Below are positions 18,064-26,366 of a stretch of DNA of 64,000 nt, piece by piece (positions within the stretch are counted from its first letter, which is position 1; every line of letters begins with the position of its first letter). The notes beneath the pieces are model-generated. The model was not told the origin of the DNA, made no database searches, and worked only from the letters and a program-made list of their open reading frames with translations. The DNA is from JAJDXW01 sp965202895. Lineage in GTDB: Bacteria > Pseudomonadota > Gammaproteobacteria > HK1. The stretch is from the NCBI GenBank assembly GCA_965202895.1, contig OZ241901.1, forward strand, positions 868,001 through 932,000, in the 5' to 3' direction. The translations under genes were made by a program, and so were the position numbers.

Positions 18064-19107
18064 GTGCCGGTTTCCGTCGTCGTCGGTGGACAGTTCGGCT
18101 CCGAGGGCAAGGGCAAGGTCGCCTTGGAGATCGCGAGGCGGTCCTCCGAGCCGGTTGTTGCGGTCCGGGTCGGCGGGCCGAATTCGGGCCATACCGCTTA
18201 CGACCGGGCGGGCGGGAAGCACGTCCTGCGACAGCTTCCCGCGGCCTGCATCGACCGGGACGCCGACGTGGTGCTGCCGGCCGGGTCCTATATCGACGTG
18301 GATGTATTGAGGTCCGAGATCGATCGGCTCGATTTTCCGAGGGATCGGATCCGGATAAGCGCCCATGCCCGGATCGTCACCGAGCAGCACAAGCAATGGG
18401 AAGCGGCGTCCGGATTGTCGGGCGCTATCGGCTCGACCGGCTCGGGGGTGGGGGCGGCGGTCATGGCATCGGTCGCGCGGGGCGCCGGCAACTTCGAGCT
18501 CGGATGCTTCGAAGCGGGCGATCATCCGGGGCTGGAGCCCTTCCTCTGCGATGCGTCCGAGCACCTCCGCGGCCGGCTCGATGCGGGATACCGGGTCATC
18601 GTGGAGGGGACGCAGGGCTTCGGATTGTCCCTGCTGGAAGGAGGGTACTGGCCGAAGGCGACCTCTCGATCGACCACCGCGGCCGGAGCGCTCGCCGAGG
18701 CGGGGCTCAGCCCGATCGACGTCGACGACGTGACCATGGTCATTCGATCCTTCCCCATCCGGGTCGCGGGAGATTCGGGGCCGCTCGTCGGCGAAACCAC
18801 GTGGGAGGATGTCGCCGGGCAAGCCGGAAGGGTCGACGACCTTCGCGAGTACACGACGGTCACGAAGCGTCTGCGCAGGGTCGGCCGCTTCGATCCGGTT
18901 CTGGTGAGGCGGGCGCTTGCCGCCAATCGTCCGACGCGACTGGTGTTGAACCACCTCGACTACGTCGGAGCCGAAGAAGACCTGGGTGACCCGCGAAGCA
19001 ACGTCCGCAGCTTCGTCCGCCGAGTGGAGGCAGACATCGCTCGGGAGGTCGATTGGCTCGGCTTCTCCGGCCTGGGCGTCATCGAAAGGGAGGCGCAGGA
19101 GACATGA
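18064..19107 (+). CDS. short adenylosuccinate synthetase-like protein (PurA superfamily, PurZ-like)
   Basis: 347 residues from a GTG, 2 bp after the preceding stop. Bacterial PurA is about 430; this is the short form of archaea and of phage PurZ. Conserved: GGQFGSEGKGK (residues 8-18), GPNSGHT with His43, GSTGSGVG, EGTQGFGLS and YTTVTKRLRRVGRFD. In PurA the loop is GDEGKG and its Asp is the catalytic base acting on IMP; here it is Ser13. As I recall, phage PurZ, which makes N6-succino-2-amino-dAMP from dGMP, has a similar substitution. The enzyme may therefore use (d)GMP-like substrates rather than IMP. It is coupled to the downstream gene by ATGA overlap and is unlikely to be the housekeeping PurA. 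Confidence 0.88.
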   Translation: MPVSVVVGGQFGSEGKGKVALEIARRSSEPVVAVRVGGPNSGHTAYDRAGGKHVLRQLPAACIDRDADVVLPAGSYIDVDVLRSEIDRLDFPRDRIRISAHARIVTEQHKQWEAASGLSGAIGSTGSGVGAAVMASVARGAGNFELGCFEAGDHPGLEPFLCDASEHLRGRLDAGYRVIVEGTQGFGLSLLEGGYWPKATSRSTTAAGALAEAGLSPIDVDDVTMVIRSFPIRVAGDSGPLVGETTWEDVAGQAGRVDDLREYTTVTKRLRRVGRFDPVLVRRALAANRPTRLVLNHLDYVGAEEDLGDPRSNVRSFVRRVEADIAREVDWLGFSGLGVIEREAQET

Positions 19108-20168
19108 CGGGCGTGGAATCCGGAAACAGACCGGAAAGGAAAATCTTGAGTCGGGAAGACGCCCGGAGACTCGCGGAGGAACGCAGGGACTCCGGACAAC
19201 CTGATCCGTTTCCGGGAACTCCATTTTCACTCTTGTCAGCGAAACACATCAAGGAATATGTCATGGCGACCGGTGCGATTGCGCCATTCTACATTGACGG
19301 CGGGAGTCGTTCTCGTTTGAAGAAGGCATCTTATGAAGGGAGACTCGGAAAGCATGCGTATGTGTACAATAAACAGGGGAGGTTGGAAAGCCTCGGAGTC
19401 GGTGACGAACTCAGAGTCGAAGCAAATTCCATCGTCTTCGTAGAGTGCGATCTCGATTTTCGGCTCCCGGACTATATCGCTCTTCGCTTCAATTTGCAGA
19501 TTCGACACGTGCACCGTGGGTTACTGTTGGGAACCGGCCCGCTCGTCGATCCGGGGTATTGGGGCAAGTTGTGCATACCGCTGCATAACCTCACTGACGA
19601 AGATTATTCCATTTCACGAGATGATGGGCTGATCTGGGTCGAATTCACGAAGACTACCGAAGCGCACCAAGGTTCCGGTGATCTGGGACGTCCGCCACTG
19701 GACAAGAGGGAAGGATACTGGAAGATAGGGGACTTCATTGACAAAGCAGCGAGACCGAGGAATGGTATCGGGGAGAGTGTGCACATTCGGAGCTCCATTT
19801 CCAAGGTGATAGATAGAGCGGAAAGCGCTTCGAGTAGTGCGGAGCAGGCTGAACGCAGTGCTACGGAGGCGAAGGACCAAGCATCCCGCATGAGGTTTCA
19901 TATAACTCTGGGAGGAATAATTGCCGGCGTGGTGCTTTTCATCACGATTGCAGCCTTCATCTACACTGTCTACAGCTCACTTACCTCCAGGATTGACGAT
20001 CTGCAAAGTCGTTTTTCCTATATTGAAAGTGAATCTACCGATAAAGAGCTGAAAAGCCTTCCTTCTGTCACGAGAGAGCTTGAAAAGGAGATTGAGACGC
20101 TTAACAGGAGAGTTGAAGAACTTGAAAGATCTTCGACGGACGAACGGAAGGCTGTTCGACAACAGTAA
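19104..20168 (+). CDS. dCTP deaminase/dUTPase-fold protein with transmembrane helix and coiled coils
   Basis: 354 residues; the ATG overlaps the synthetase stop (ATGA) and has GGAGGCGCAGGAG upstream. Residues about 42-185 have the dCTP-deaminase/dUTPase order: LSAKHIKEYV, RLGKHAYVY, LGVGDELRVEANSIVFVE, FRLPDYIALRFN, VDPGYWGKL, HNLTDEDYS. The deaminase Glu (in LEFYN of E. coli Dcd) aligns with Pro159, so deamination is doubtful; the Asp of the dUTPase-type VDPGYWG motif remains. One membrane helix at about 266-290 is bracketed by Ala/Glu-rich (235-263) and Leu/Glu heptad-like (320-347) coiled coils. GC content falls clearly inside this gene. It may be a membrane-tethered nucleotide sensor or effector. 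Confidence 0.8.
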   Translation: MTGVESGNRPERKILSREDARRLAEERRDSGQPDPFPGTPFSLLSAKHIKEYVMATGAIAPFYIDGGSRSRLKKASYEGRLGKHAYVYNKQGRLESLGVGDELRVEANSIVFVECDLDFRLPDYIALRFNLQIRHVHRGLLLGTGPLVDPGYWGKLCIPLHNLTDEDYSISRDDGLIWVEFTKTTEAHQGSGDLGRPPLDKREGYWKIGDFIDKAARPRNGIGESVHIRSSISKVIDRAESASSSAEQAERSATEAKDQASRMRFHITLGGIIAGVVLFITIAAFIYTVYSSLTSRIDDLQSRFSYIESESTDKELKSLPSVTRELEKEIETLNRRVEELERSSTDERKAVRQQ

Positions 20169-20519
20169 AGACACGATACAACTCCCTGATGCAGATCATG
20201 ACTCTCGTACTCTGAATGAGCACGATCAGTACGATCCTTCCTGCTTCGATAAACGGATGGACCCGCCCAAGGAGCAGGTGCAGGAAAGGCTCTATTATCA
20301 GCCTTGCTCGCTGTGCGGTCGAGCATCGAACGACCCGGCTTGCCAATGTTCGGCCAAGCTGCCTGACGCTGGATGGACGATTCATCGCGAACGAGGCGGA
20401 GAGCGCCCATGAATCAGCATCTGCGGGATCCTGCACCGTGGTTCGGCCGGGGAGGCGACAGTGCTACGGAGCGTACCCTGAGCCGAACGGAACGCGCCTT
20501 GCCGGTGGATGTCGAGCCC
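20169..20519. other. 351-bp gap, no supported gene
   Basis: GC content is lower than in the flanking catabolic regions. A 110-residue frame starting inside the preceding gene (20080-20412) has a Cys-rich patch but no recognisable domain or ribosome-binding site, so I do not annotate it. This is the convergent space between the operon and the toxin-antitoxin pair. Confidence 0.4.
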
Positions 20520-20870
20520 TTATGAAGTCGGCTTTGGAGGCCGGTACACATGGATCAACCGGCCGTTCATCGTTTCGCGTACCGGCAGCGATTCGTGGAT
20601 CCGGCGGGCCTGTCCGACAAAATCCGGATCATATGTGCACAGGACGATGCCGGCATGACTCGCGCTTTGCATATGGAGACGGCGGAAATGCTTTCGGTTG
20701 AGAGTCATGACGGCTCTTCCATGGGCAGCCCCGTCCTGCAGGACCGACTGGTCCGGATATCGCTGATTGGCTTTTCCGTCCTCGAAGAGCGTAAGGACGT
20801 CGTGTCCCAATCGGCGTAATTCTTCGATAACCGGGAGTGGAACGTTTTCGTCGGCGTACAGACGGGCCAT
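20520..20870 (-). CDS. DUF5615 PIN-like toxin-family protein
   Basis: A 116-residue protein with the DUF5615/Mut7-C-type PIN-like fold: LYADENVPLPVIEELRRLGHDV carries the first acidic residues (DEN) near the N-terminus. AVMTLNRKHFRRLH and HAGIVLCTYDPDF follow, as in the family. PIN-like proteins are metal-dependent RNases in VapBC-like modules. The gene starts 3 bp after the stop of the DUF433 gene, the usual antitoxin-first order. Confidence 0.85.
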   Translation of the reverse strand: MARLYADENVPLPVIEELRRLGHDVLTLFEDGKANQRYPDQSVLQDGAAHGRAVMTLNRKHFRRLHMQSASHAGIVLCTYDPDFVGQARRIHESLPVRETMNGRLIHVYRPPKPTS

Positions 20871-20873
20871 CGG

Positions 20874-21206
20874 CTAGCAAGGCGTTTCATTCTCGATGAT
20901 CTGCCGATCGATCTCCGCCCTGTGGACATCGTACCAAGCCCAAGCGTTGCTCAGGTCTTCGGCCCGCAGGGAAGGATACGCGCGCAGGATCTCCGATTCG
21001 CTGCTCCCGAGCTTGTGCGCCTGCACCAGCACCCACACCGGAATCCGCGTCCGCAACGGACACGGCTCCCCGCCGGATACCCCGTCGGCACGCTCGATCC
21101 CGGGAAATGAGGGGTTCACCAGACCCGCAAGCCACCTCAGAGCCTGCGCCTTCTCGCTCGGAGACAATTCCGTAATCAGCTCGCGCACGGTCTCCAGTCT
21201 CGACAT
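20874..21206 (-). CDS. DUF433-domain antitoxin
   Basis: 110 residues from the ATG at 21206. The C-terminal half is the DUF433 signature: TRIPVWVLVQAHKLGSSESE, ILRAYPSLRAEDLSNAWAWY. This small helix-turn-helix-like domain is regularly paired with DUF5615 toxins. The N-terminal part (SRLETVRELITELSPSEKAQALRWLA) is helical and may dimerise or bind the toxin. The 3-bp spacing to the toxin gene implies translational coupling, and autoregulation is usual for such modules. It closes the accessory island that includes the nucleotide operon. Confidence 0.85.
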   Translation of the reverse strand: MSRLETVRELITELSPSEKAQALRWLAGLVNPSFPGIERADGVSGGEPCPLRTRIPVWVLVQAHKLGSSESEILRAYPSLRAEDLSNAWAWYDVHRAEIDRQIIENETPC

Positions 21207-21588
21207 GGGAACGGCCTCGCGGTGAAAACAACTCGGTGTCAATGATCCCATCGTAGCATAAGGAGTTCCGGATACCGGCTCGTCGAAGGTCGGCGCGGAT
21301 TGTGGCCGGCGGTAGCGTCCCGCACGACCCGCACGAGGAGCACGCCGCTGCGCGGCCGGGCGCCGCCATCGCATCCGCCCGTCCGCGGGTCGGGCCGGCG
21401 GAGTCGATGCCTTGCGGACGTGCGAGCCGATTAGAGGGTCGCGTGCAGCCGGGCTTCGGCCGGGCGCCGAGGGCGGTCGTCGAGAGATCCGAGGGCGGCC
21501 GGTCATCGGGGCCGGAGCCCTTCCTCCGCGATGCGCCCGGCCATCGCCGCGGCCGGCTCGGTGCGGGCTTGCCGGCGTTCACTTGCGT
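21207..21588. other. 382-bp gap, no gene seen
   Basis: GC-rich spacer between the ABC permease stop and the antitoxin start, containing the presumed antitoxin promoter. No domain, repeat or convincing terminator is visible. Confidence 0.4.
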
Positions 21589-22563
21589 TCAGCCCTTGAC
21601 CGCGCCCATCGTCATGCCCTGGATGAAGTAGCGCTGGAAGAAGAGGAACACGATCAGGGTCGGCACGCTCGCCACCAGCGACAGCGCGCCCTGGACCCCC
21701 CACGCCACGCCGTACTGGCCCCGGAGCGACACGATCCCGAGCATGATCGTCCGCTTCTCGTCGCTCTGGGTGAAGATGAGCGGCCAGAGGAAGTCGTTCC
21801 AGATCCAGGTGAACTGAAGGGTCGCGAGCACCGCGAGGGCCGGCAGGCTGATCGGGAGGGCGACCCGCGTCAGCACCTGCCATTCGTTGGCGCCCTCCAC
21901 GATCGCCGCTTCCCGCAGCGCGTTCGGGACGGTGGCGAAGAAGTTGCGCATGAGCAGGGTGCAGATCGGGATCCCCATCGCGACGTGCACGACGATCATC
22001 GGCCAGAGGGTGTCCAGCAGGCCGAGCCCGCTGAACATCCGGAACAGCGGGATGAGGATGACCTGCGGCGGGAAGAACATCCCGGACACGATCGCGAGGA
22101 ACAGCAGTTCGCTTCCCCGGAACGGGAGCTTGGAGAACACGTATCCGGCGAGGATGCCGAGCCCGATCGAGCCCGCGGTCGCCGGCACGGTGACGAGGAA
22201 GGTATTGACGAAGTAGGTCTTGACCGAGGGGTGGGCGAGCACCTCCCGGAAGTTCTCGAGGTAGAGCCCGCCCGGGATCGTCCAGAGCGCGCCGAGGGCG
22301 ATCTCGCGGGTGCTCTTGAGCGAGCTCAGGATCACCCCCAGGGTCGGGGCGAGGAAGAGGAGCGCGAGCACGGCCAGGCAGACGAAGACGACCATCGGCC
22401 ACGGATTGAACGGCCGCCCGCCGGACCATGCCCCGGCTCCTGCCCCGGACCGCGGCCCGGCGCCCGATCCCGCCCCGGCGGTCGCCCCGGCGTCCGCCGC
22501 CGCCCGCGCCCCCGGCGCCCCCGCCGCGCCCGTCCGCGCCCCGGCCCCCGCCCCCTCATCCAT
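21589..22563 (-). CDS. sugar ABC transporter permease (MalG/UgpE-like)
   Basis: Carbohydrate importer permease of the CUT1 class, 324 residues. There are six hydrophobic segments, and the cytoplasmic EAA loop that docks the ATPase is REAAIVEGANEWQVLTRVA. The C-terminus FFQRYFIQGMTMGAVKG is typical of the MalG-type subunit. The first 50 residues are an odd Ala/Gly-rich tail from the ATG at 22563; translation could start later, near PFNPWPMVV. Its start overlaps the end of the MalF-type gene by 8 bp. No ATPase gene accompanies this set. Confidence 0.92.
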   Translation of the reverse strand: MDEGAGAGARTGAAGAPGARAAADAGATAGAGSGAGPRSGAGAGAWSGGRPFNPWPMVVFVCLAVLALLFLAPTLGVILSSLKSTREIALGALWTIPGGLYLENFREVLAHPSVKTYFVNTFLVTVPATAGSIGLGILAGYVFSKLPFRGSELLFLAIVSGMFFPPQVILIPLFRMFSGLGLLDTLWPMIVVHVAMGIPICTLLMRNFFATVPNALREAAIVEGANEWQVLTRVALPISLPALAVLATLQFTWIWNDFLWPLIFTQSDEKRTIMLGIVSLRGQYGVAWGVQGALSLVASVPTLIVFLFFQRYFIQGMTMGAVKG

Positions 22564-23440
22564 GGATCTCGTCCAGCTTCCGGAGCTGCCGGAAGTAGAG
22601 GAAGACGATGGCGAGGGTGAGCAGGAAGAGGATGACGGAGATCGCGCTGCCGTAGCCCATCCGGTACTTCCGGAAGGACTCGTTGTACATGAACATGGCG
22701 AGGGTGTCGGAGGAGTGGAACGGCCCCCCCGCGGTCATGATGTACAGGATGTCGAATCCCTTCAGGGAGTTGATGACCGACAGGGCGACCACCACCACGG
22801 TGGCCGGGCGCAGCATCGGAAGGACGACGTACCACGTCTTCTGCCAGCGGTTCGCGCCTTCCATCGACGCCGCCTCGGTGAGGTCCGCGGGCACGGTGGT
22901 CAGCCCGGCGAGGAAGATCACCATCGAGAGCCCCGTCTGCTGCCAGGACCACGCCGCGATCACCGAGTAGAGCGCGGTCTGCGGCTTCGCGAGCCACGCG
23001 AAGGTCGCCGGCTCTCCGGTCACCGCCTCGACGAAGGCATTCAGCAGCCCCCAGTCCGGCTGGTAGATCCAGACCCAGATCTGGCCGACGACGACCGCCG
23101 AGAGGCAGATTGGGAGGTAGAAGATGGACTTGAAGACGTTGGCGCCGCGCCCGAGGTGCGAATCGAGCAGCAGCGCGAGCGCGAGCCCCCCGACGGCCGG
23201 CAGGAGGAGGGCCAGCGCCATCCAGACGACCGTGTTCGCGGTGGCGTTGGTGAACAGCCGGTCGGTCGCGATCCGGGCGAAGTTCTCGAACCCGACGAAG
23301 CGGTAGCGCGGGTCGAAGCCGTTCCAGTCGGTGAAGCTGTAGTAGAAGGAGTCGAGGAGCGGCCAGACGACGAAGACCCCGAAGACCGTAAGGGGCAGGG
23401 CGAGCAGGGCGATCCGCCAGAAGATCGTGTGACGTCTCAT
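22556..23440 (-). CDS. sugar ABC transporter permease (MalF/UgpA-like)
   Basis: 294-residue CUT1 permease. RRHTIFWRIALLALPLTVFG begins the first membrane segment, followed by WPLLDSFYYSFTDWNG, and the EAA loop is TEAASMEGANRWQKTWYVV. Six membrane helices are expected. It partners the MalG-type subunit encoded immediately downstream (8-bp overlap) and is 154 bp downstream of the binding-protein gene. It would transport a sugar or oligosaccharide with an ATPase encoded elsewhere; the one at 62425-63528 is of the multi-system MsmK/UgpC type and could serve. Confidence 0.93.
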   Translation of the reverse strand: MRRHTIFWRIALLALPLTVFGVFVVWPLLDSFYYSFTDWNGFDPRYRFVGFENFARIATDRLFTNATANTVVWMALALLLPAVGGLALALLLDSHLGRGANVFKSIFYLPICLSAVVVGQIWVWIYQPDWGLLNAFVEAVTGEPATFAWLAKPQTALYSVIAAWSWQQTGLSMVIFLAGLTTVPADLTEAASMEGANRWQKTWYVVLPMLRPATVVVVALSVINSLKGFDILYIMTAGGPFHSSDTLAMFMYNESFRKYRMGYGSAISVILFLLTLAIVFLYFRQLRKLDEIHG

Positions 23441-23594
23441 CTCGCGGCGGGCGCTCGACCGACGGCGGCGGCGGTTTCCGGGACCGGACGGGGCCTCCCG
23501 GCAAGGTGGCGGAGGGGGCGGCCGGTCAGGGCGGCGGCCCCCTCCGAATGGACGACGCTCTGCGGCCGGACGCGAACGGCCGCGCGCTTCCCGG

Positions 23595-24872
23595 CTACTT
23601 GCCGAAGACCTCCCGGGCGCCGTCCTCGGTGTCGGCGAGATAGCCCTCGTACCCGGAGGGGTCGTCCATGAACCGGGCGAACATCGCGAGGCCGTGCTCC
23701 GCCATGGGCGGGGTCGTCGCGAGGTCGTAGTTGAACGCGAACGTGTCGGCGTTCCCGACCGCCGCGAGCGCCCGCTTCATCACCGGGGTGTAGATGCTCT
23801 CGTCGACCCCGACGTTGGGTGACAGGGCACCCTGCGCCTTCGCCCAGGCGGCCTGCGACGCCTCGTCCGAGACGAGGAAGGCGAGCAGCTCCTCGGCGTT
23901 CGCGCGGTTCGGCGCGTTGGCCGAGATCAGCAGCCCGTCGACCGGCCCCACGACCGCGTTGGGAACCCCGTCGGCGATGGCCGGGAACTCGAAGAAGTCG
24001 TAGTCGCCGCCGGGCTCGAGACCGTTGCCGTTCCAGTACCCGGTGATCCAGGTGCCCATCAGGGTCATCGCCGCGTCGCCGCGCGCGACCTTGTCCGAGG
24101 CGTCGGTCCAGTCGTCCGCGTTCGCGTTCGGCGTGAAGTACCCGGCGTCGACCAGCGCCTTCCAGAGGGCCATCGCGGCCTTCACCTCGTCGTCGGTGTA
24201 GGCCGCCTCGCCGGCCATGAGCTTCGCCCGGTAGTCCGGGCCGGCGGTGCGGAGCAGCAGGTAGTCGAACCAGAACTGGGCCGGCCAGCGGTTCCTGGAC
24301 CCGAGGGCGATGGGGGTGACGCCCTTGGCCTTCAGGTCGGCGCACAGGGCCAGGAACCCGTCCCACGTCGTCGGGAATTCGGTCACCCCGGCGTCGGCCA
24401 TCACCCTGGGGTTGTAGAACATTCCGGCGTAGTGGTAGCCGAACGGGACCAGGTAGCGGGCGCCGTTGTACACGGTCGCCCCGTCCGCGACGGACTTCGC
24501 GACGACCGAGTCGAGCCCGCGGGCGGCCCACATCTCGTCGATCGCACCCAGGTTGCCGGCGTCGGCGACGAACTGGGTGCGCGCCCCGGCCCAGTAGCTG
24601 AACACGTCCGGGAGGTTGCCGCCGGCCGCGCGGACCAGGATCCCGGCCTTGAAGTCCTCGTGGCCGATGGGGCTGTCCTTGACCGTGATCCCCTTCGCTT
24701 CCTGGAAGCTCGCGAAGATCTTCTCGAGCCCGGCCCGCCCCAGCTCGCCGGTGAAGTAGTGGCTGATGGTGACCTCGCCCGCCGCGAGCGCGCTGCCGCT
24801 CCCGCCGAACCCGCCGGCGAGCCCGAGCGCGCAGCCGAGCACCGCTGCCGTGAATGGTCTGGTTTCGCGCAT
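23595..24872 (-). CDS. extracellular solute-binding protein, family 1 (sugar)
   Basis: 425 residues from the ATG at 24872, with GAGGAGAGGAG upstream. The N-terminus is a Sec signal peptide ending around GSALAAGEV. The CUT1 binding-protein pattern follows: TISHYFTGELG, DVFSYWAGARTQF, YNPRVMADAGVTEFPTTWDGF, GDAAMTLMGTWITGYW and ELLAFLVSDEASQAAW. It binds a sugar in the periplasm for the two permeases downstream. The gene is divergent from a Gfo/Idh/MocA dehydrogenase, hinting that the sugar may be oxidised (for example an inositol or aldose), which is inference. Confidence 0.94.
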   Translation of the reverse strand: MRETRPFTAAVLGCALGLAGGFGGSGSALAAGEVTISHYFTGELGRAGLEKIFASFQEAKGITVKDSPIGHEDFKAGILVRAAGGNLPDVFSYWAGARTQFVADAGNLGAIDEMWAARGLDSVVAKSVADGATVYNGARYLVPFGYHYAGMFYNPRVMADAGVTEFPTTWDGFLALCADLKAKGVTPIALGSRNRWPAQFWFDYLLLRTAGPDYRAKLMAGEAAYTDDEVKAAMALWKALVDAGYFTPNANADDWTDASDKVARGDAAMTLMGTWITGYWNGNGLEPGGDYDFFEFPAIADGVPNAVVGPVDGLLISANAPNRANAEELLAFLVSDEASQAAWAKAQGALSPNVGVDESIYTPVMKRALAAVGNADTFAFNYDLATTPPMAEHGLAMFARFMDDPSGYEGYLADTEDGAREVFGK

Positions 24873-25118
24873 GGCTCCTCTCCTCGGTCTCCGATGTGCG
24901 TGCGTCTCGATTCGTGTGCTCCGACCCGCGCGTGCTCCGATCCGCGCGTTGTACGAGGGTAACGCCTGTGCAAGCATTATGCGCCCGGTTCGCGCCCGTC
25001 CACAAAACGGACTTCGAGGCGCCGTCCTCGCCGGATCGTGCGGGAGCGATCCGCCGGCGCGATTCCGGCCGCGCCACCCTGGGACCACTCCGGGACCACC
25101 CGGCAGGAGACCCGAACC
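24873..25118. promoter_or_regulatory. divergent intergenic region with 16-bp tandem repeat
   Basis: 246 bp separating divergent binding-protein and dehydrogenase genes, so two promoters should lie here. A 16-bp unit is repeated head to tail at 24915-24930 and 24931-24946 (TGTGCTCCGACCCGCG then CGTGCTCCGATCCGCG, two differences), about 45-70 bp upstream of the binding-protein ATG. Paired sites of this kind are compatible with a regulator-binding region, but no regulator gene is adjacent and the function is unproven. Confidence 0.35.
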
Positions 25119-26189
25119 TTGGACAGAGTTCGCGCAGGCTTCATCGGCGCCGGCCGCATCTCCGACCTGCACGCCATCGAGTATCTGGCCAACCCCCACG
25201 CCGAGATCGTCGCCCTCTGCGACCGGGACCCGGCCCTCGCGCGGGGGCGGGCGCGGGCCTGGGGCCTCGACGACGCGGCGGTCGTCATCACCGACGACTA
25301 CCGCGAGCTGGCGGCGCTCGACACGGTGGACCTCGTCGAGGTCCTGCTCCCGCACCACCTCCACCTCGAGGCCGCCCTCGCCGGGCTCGCGGCCGGCAAG
25401 GCGGTCTCCGTCCAGAAGCCGATGTGCACGACCGTCGCCGACGCGGACCGTCTCGTGGAGGCGGCGCGGCAGGCGCCCGGCCCCCTGCGGGTGTTCGAGA
25501 ACTTCGTCTTCTACCCGCCCGTGGTCAAGGCGAAGTCCCTCATCGACGAGGGGGCCGTCGGGGCGCCGCTGACGATCCGGATCAAGAGCAACCCGGGACG
25601 GAGCGGGACGGCGTGGGAGGTCCCGGCCGAGACCCTCGCGTGGCGCCAGGACCCCGACCGGATCGGGGGCGGCCCCCTCGTGCTCGACGACGGCCACCAC
25701 AAGTTCGCCCTCGCCCGGTTCTTCATGGGGCCGGCCGAAGAGGTGCACGCCTGGATCAGCCACACCACCGCGCCCGACGGCTTCGTGTTCGACGCCCCGG
25801 CCATGATCTCGTTCTGCTTCCCCGGCGCCCGCTACGGCAACCTCGAGATCGTCTACTCGCCCGAGCTGGACGTCGTGACCGAGCACTACGCGCAGGACGA
25901 CCGGATCGAGATCACCGGCACGCGGGGCGTCCTCCGGATCAATCGCGGGCACGGGCAGCTCGGCGCCGACGTCGTTCCCGTCGAGCTCTTCCGGGACGGG
26001 GTGCTGACCGGCTACCCCGACGTCGAAACCGGGTGGGAGACGAGCTTCGTGTACTCGACCCGGCACTGCATCGAGGCGCTGCGAAGCGGAAGCGCGCCGC
26101 GGCTCTCCCCGGAGGAGGGGCGCGACGTCCTGCGCTTCGCGCTGGCGGCCGAGGAGTCGGCCCGGACGGGCGCCGCCGTCCGGCTCTGA
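25119..26189 (+). CDS. Gfo/Idh/MocA-family oxidoreductase
   Basis: NAD(P)-dependent sugar or inositol dehydrogenase family, 356 residues from a TTG at 25119. That start has CAGGAGA nine bases upstream and puts the Rossmann motif GFIGAGRIS at residue 7, as usual. An in-frame ATG at 25038 would add 27 atypical residues. Further features are LLPHHLHLEAALAGLAAGKAV, VQKPMCTT with the conserved Lys-Pro pair, and DDGHHKFALARFFMG where the catalytic region is expected. It is divergent from the sugar-binding protein gene and probably acts on the imported compound. Confidence 0.9.
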   Translation: MDRVRAGFIGAGRISDLHAIEYLANPHAEIVALCDRDPALARGRARAWGLDDAAVVITDDYRELAALDTVDLVEVLLPHHLHLEAALAGLAAGKAVSVQKPMCTTVADADRLVEAARQAPGPLRVFENFVFYPPVVKAKSLIDEGAVGAPLTIRIKSNPGRSGTAWEVPAETLAWRQDPDRIGGGPLVLDDGHHKFALARFFMGPAEEVHAWISHTTAPDGFVFDAPAMISFCFPGARYGNLEIVYSPELDVVTEHYAQDDRIEITGTRGVLRINRGHGQLGADVVPVELFRDGVLTGYPDVETGWETSFVYSTRHCIEALRSGSAPRLSPEEGRDVLRFALAAEESARTGAAVRL

Positions 26190-26225
26190 CCCCAGGCCCC
26201 CGCCCCGGCGCGCTGCCGGGCGCCC

Positions 26226-26265
26226 GCCGCCCTGCCGCCCTGCCGCCCTGCCGCCCTGCCGCCGG
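26226..26265. repeat. 8-bp tandem repeat (GCCGCCCT)n
   Basis: Four exact units and one imperfect unit of GCCGCCCT in tandem between the dehydrogenase stop and the 98-residue gene. It is a simple-sequence tract, potentially unstable in copy number. No coding role is evident. Confidence 0.8.
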
Positions 26266-26366
26266 ACCATTTTATGCTGCGGAATCGGTTCGCGCGGACG
26301 AACCCGGGTCGGGCGAATCAGAGCGGCGCCTGACACGAACGCGCCGGTTCCGGAAGGAGGTTCGAC

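Noticed and set aside
20080..20412. 110-codon plus-strand frame with a Cys-rich patch
   Set aside because: Starts inside the preceding gene in another frame, has no ribosome-binding site or recognisable domain, and spans a convergent gap.
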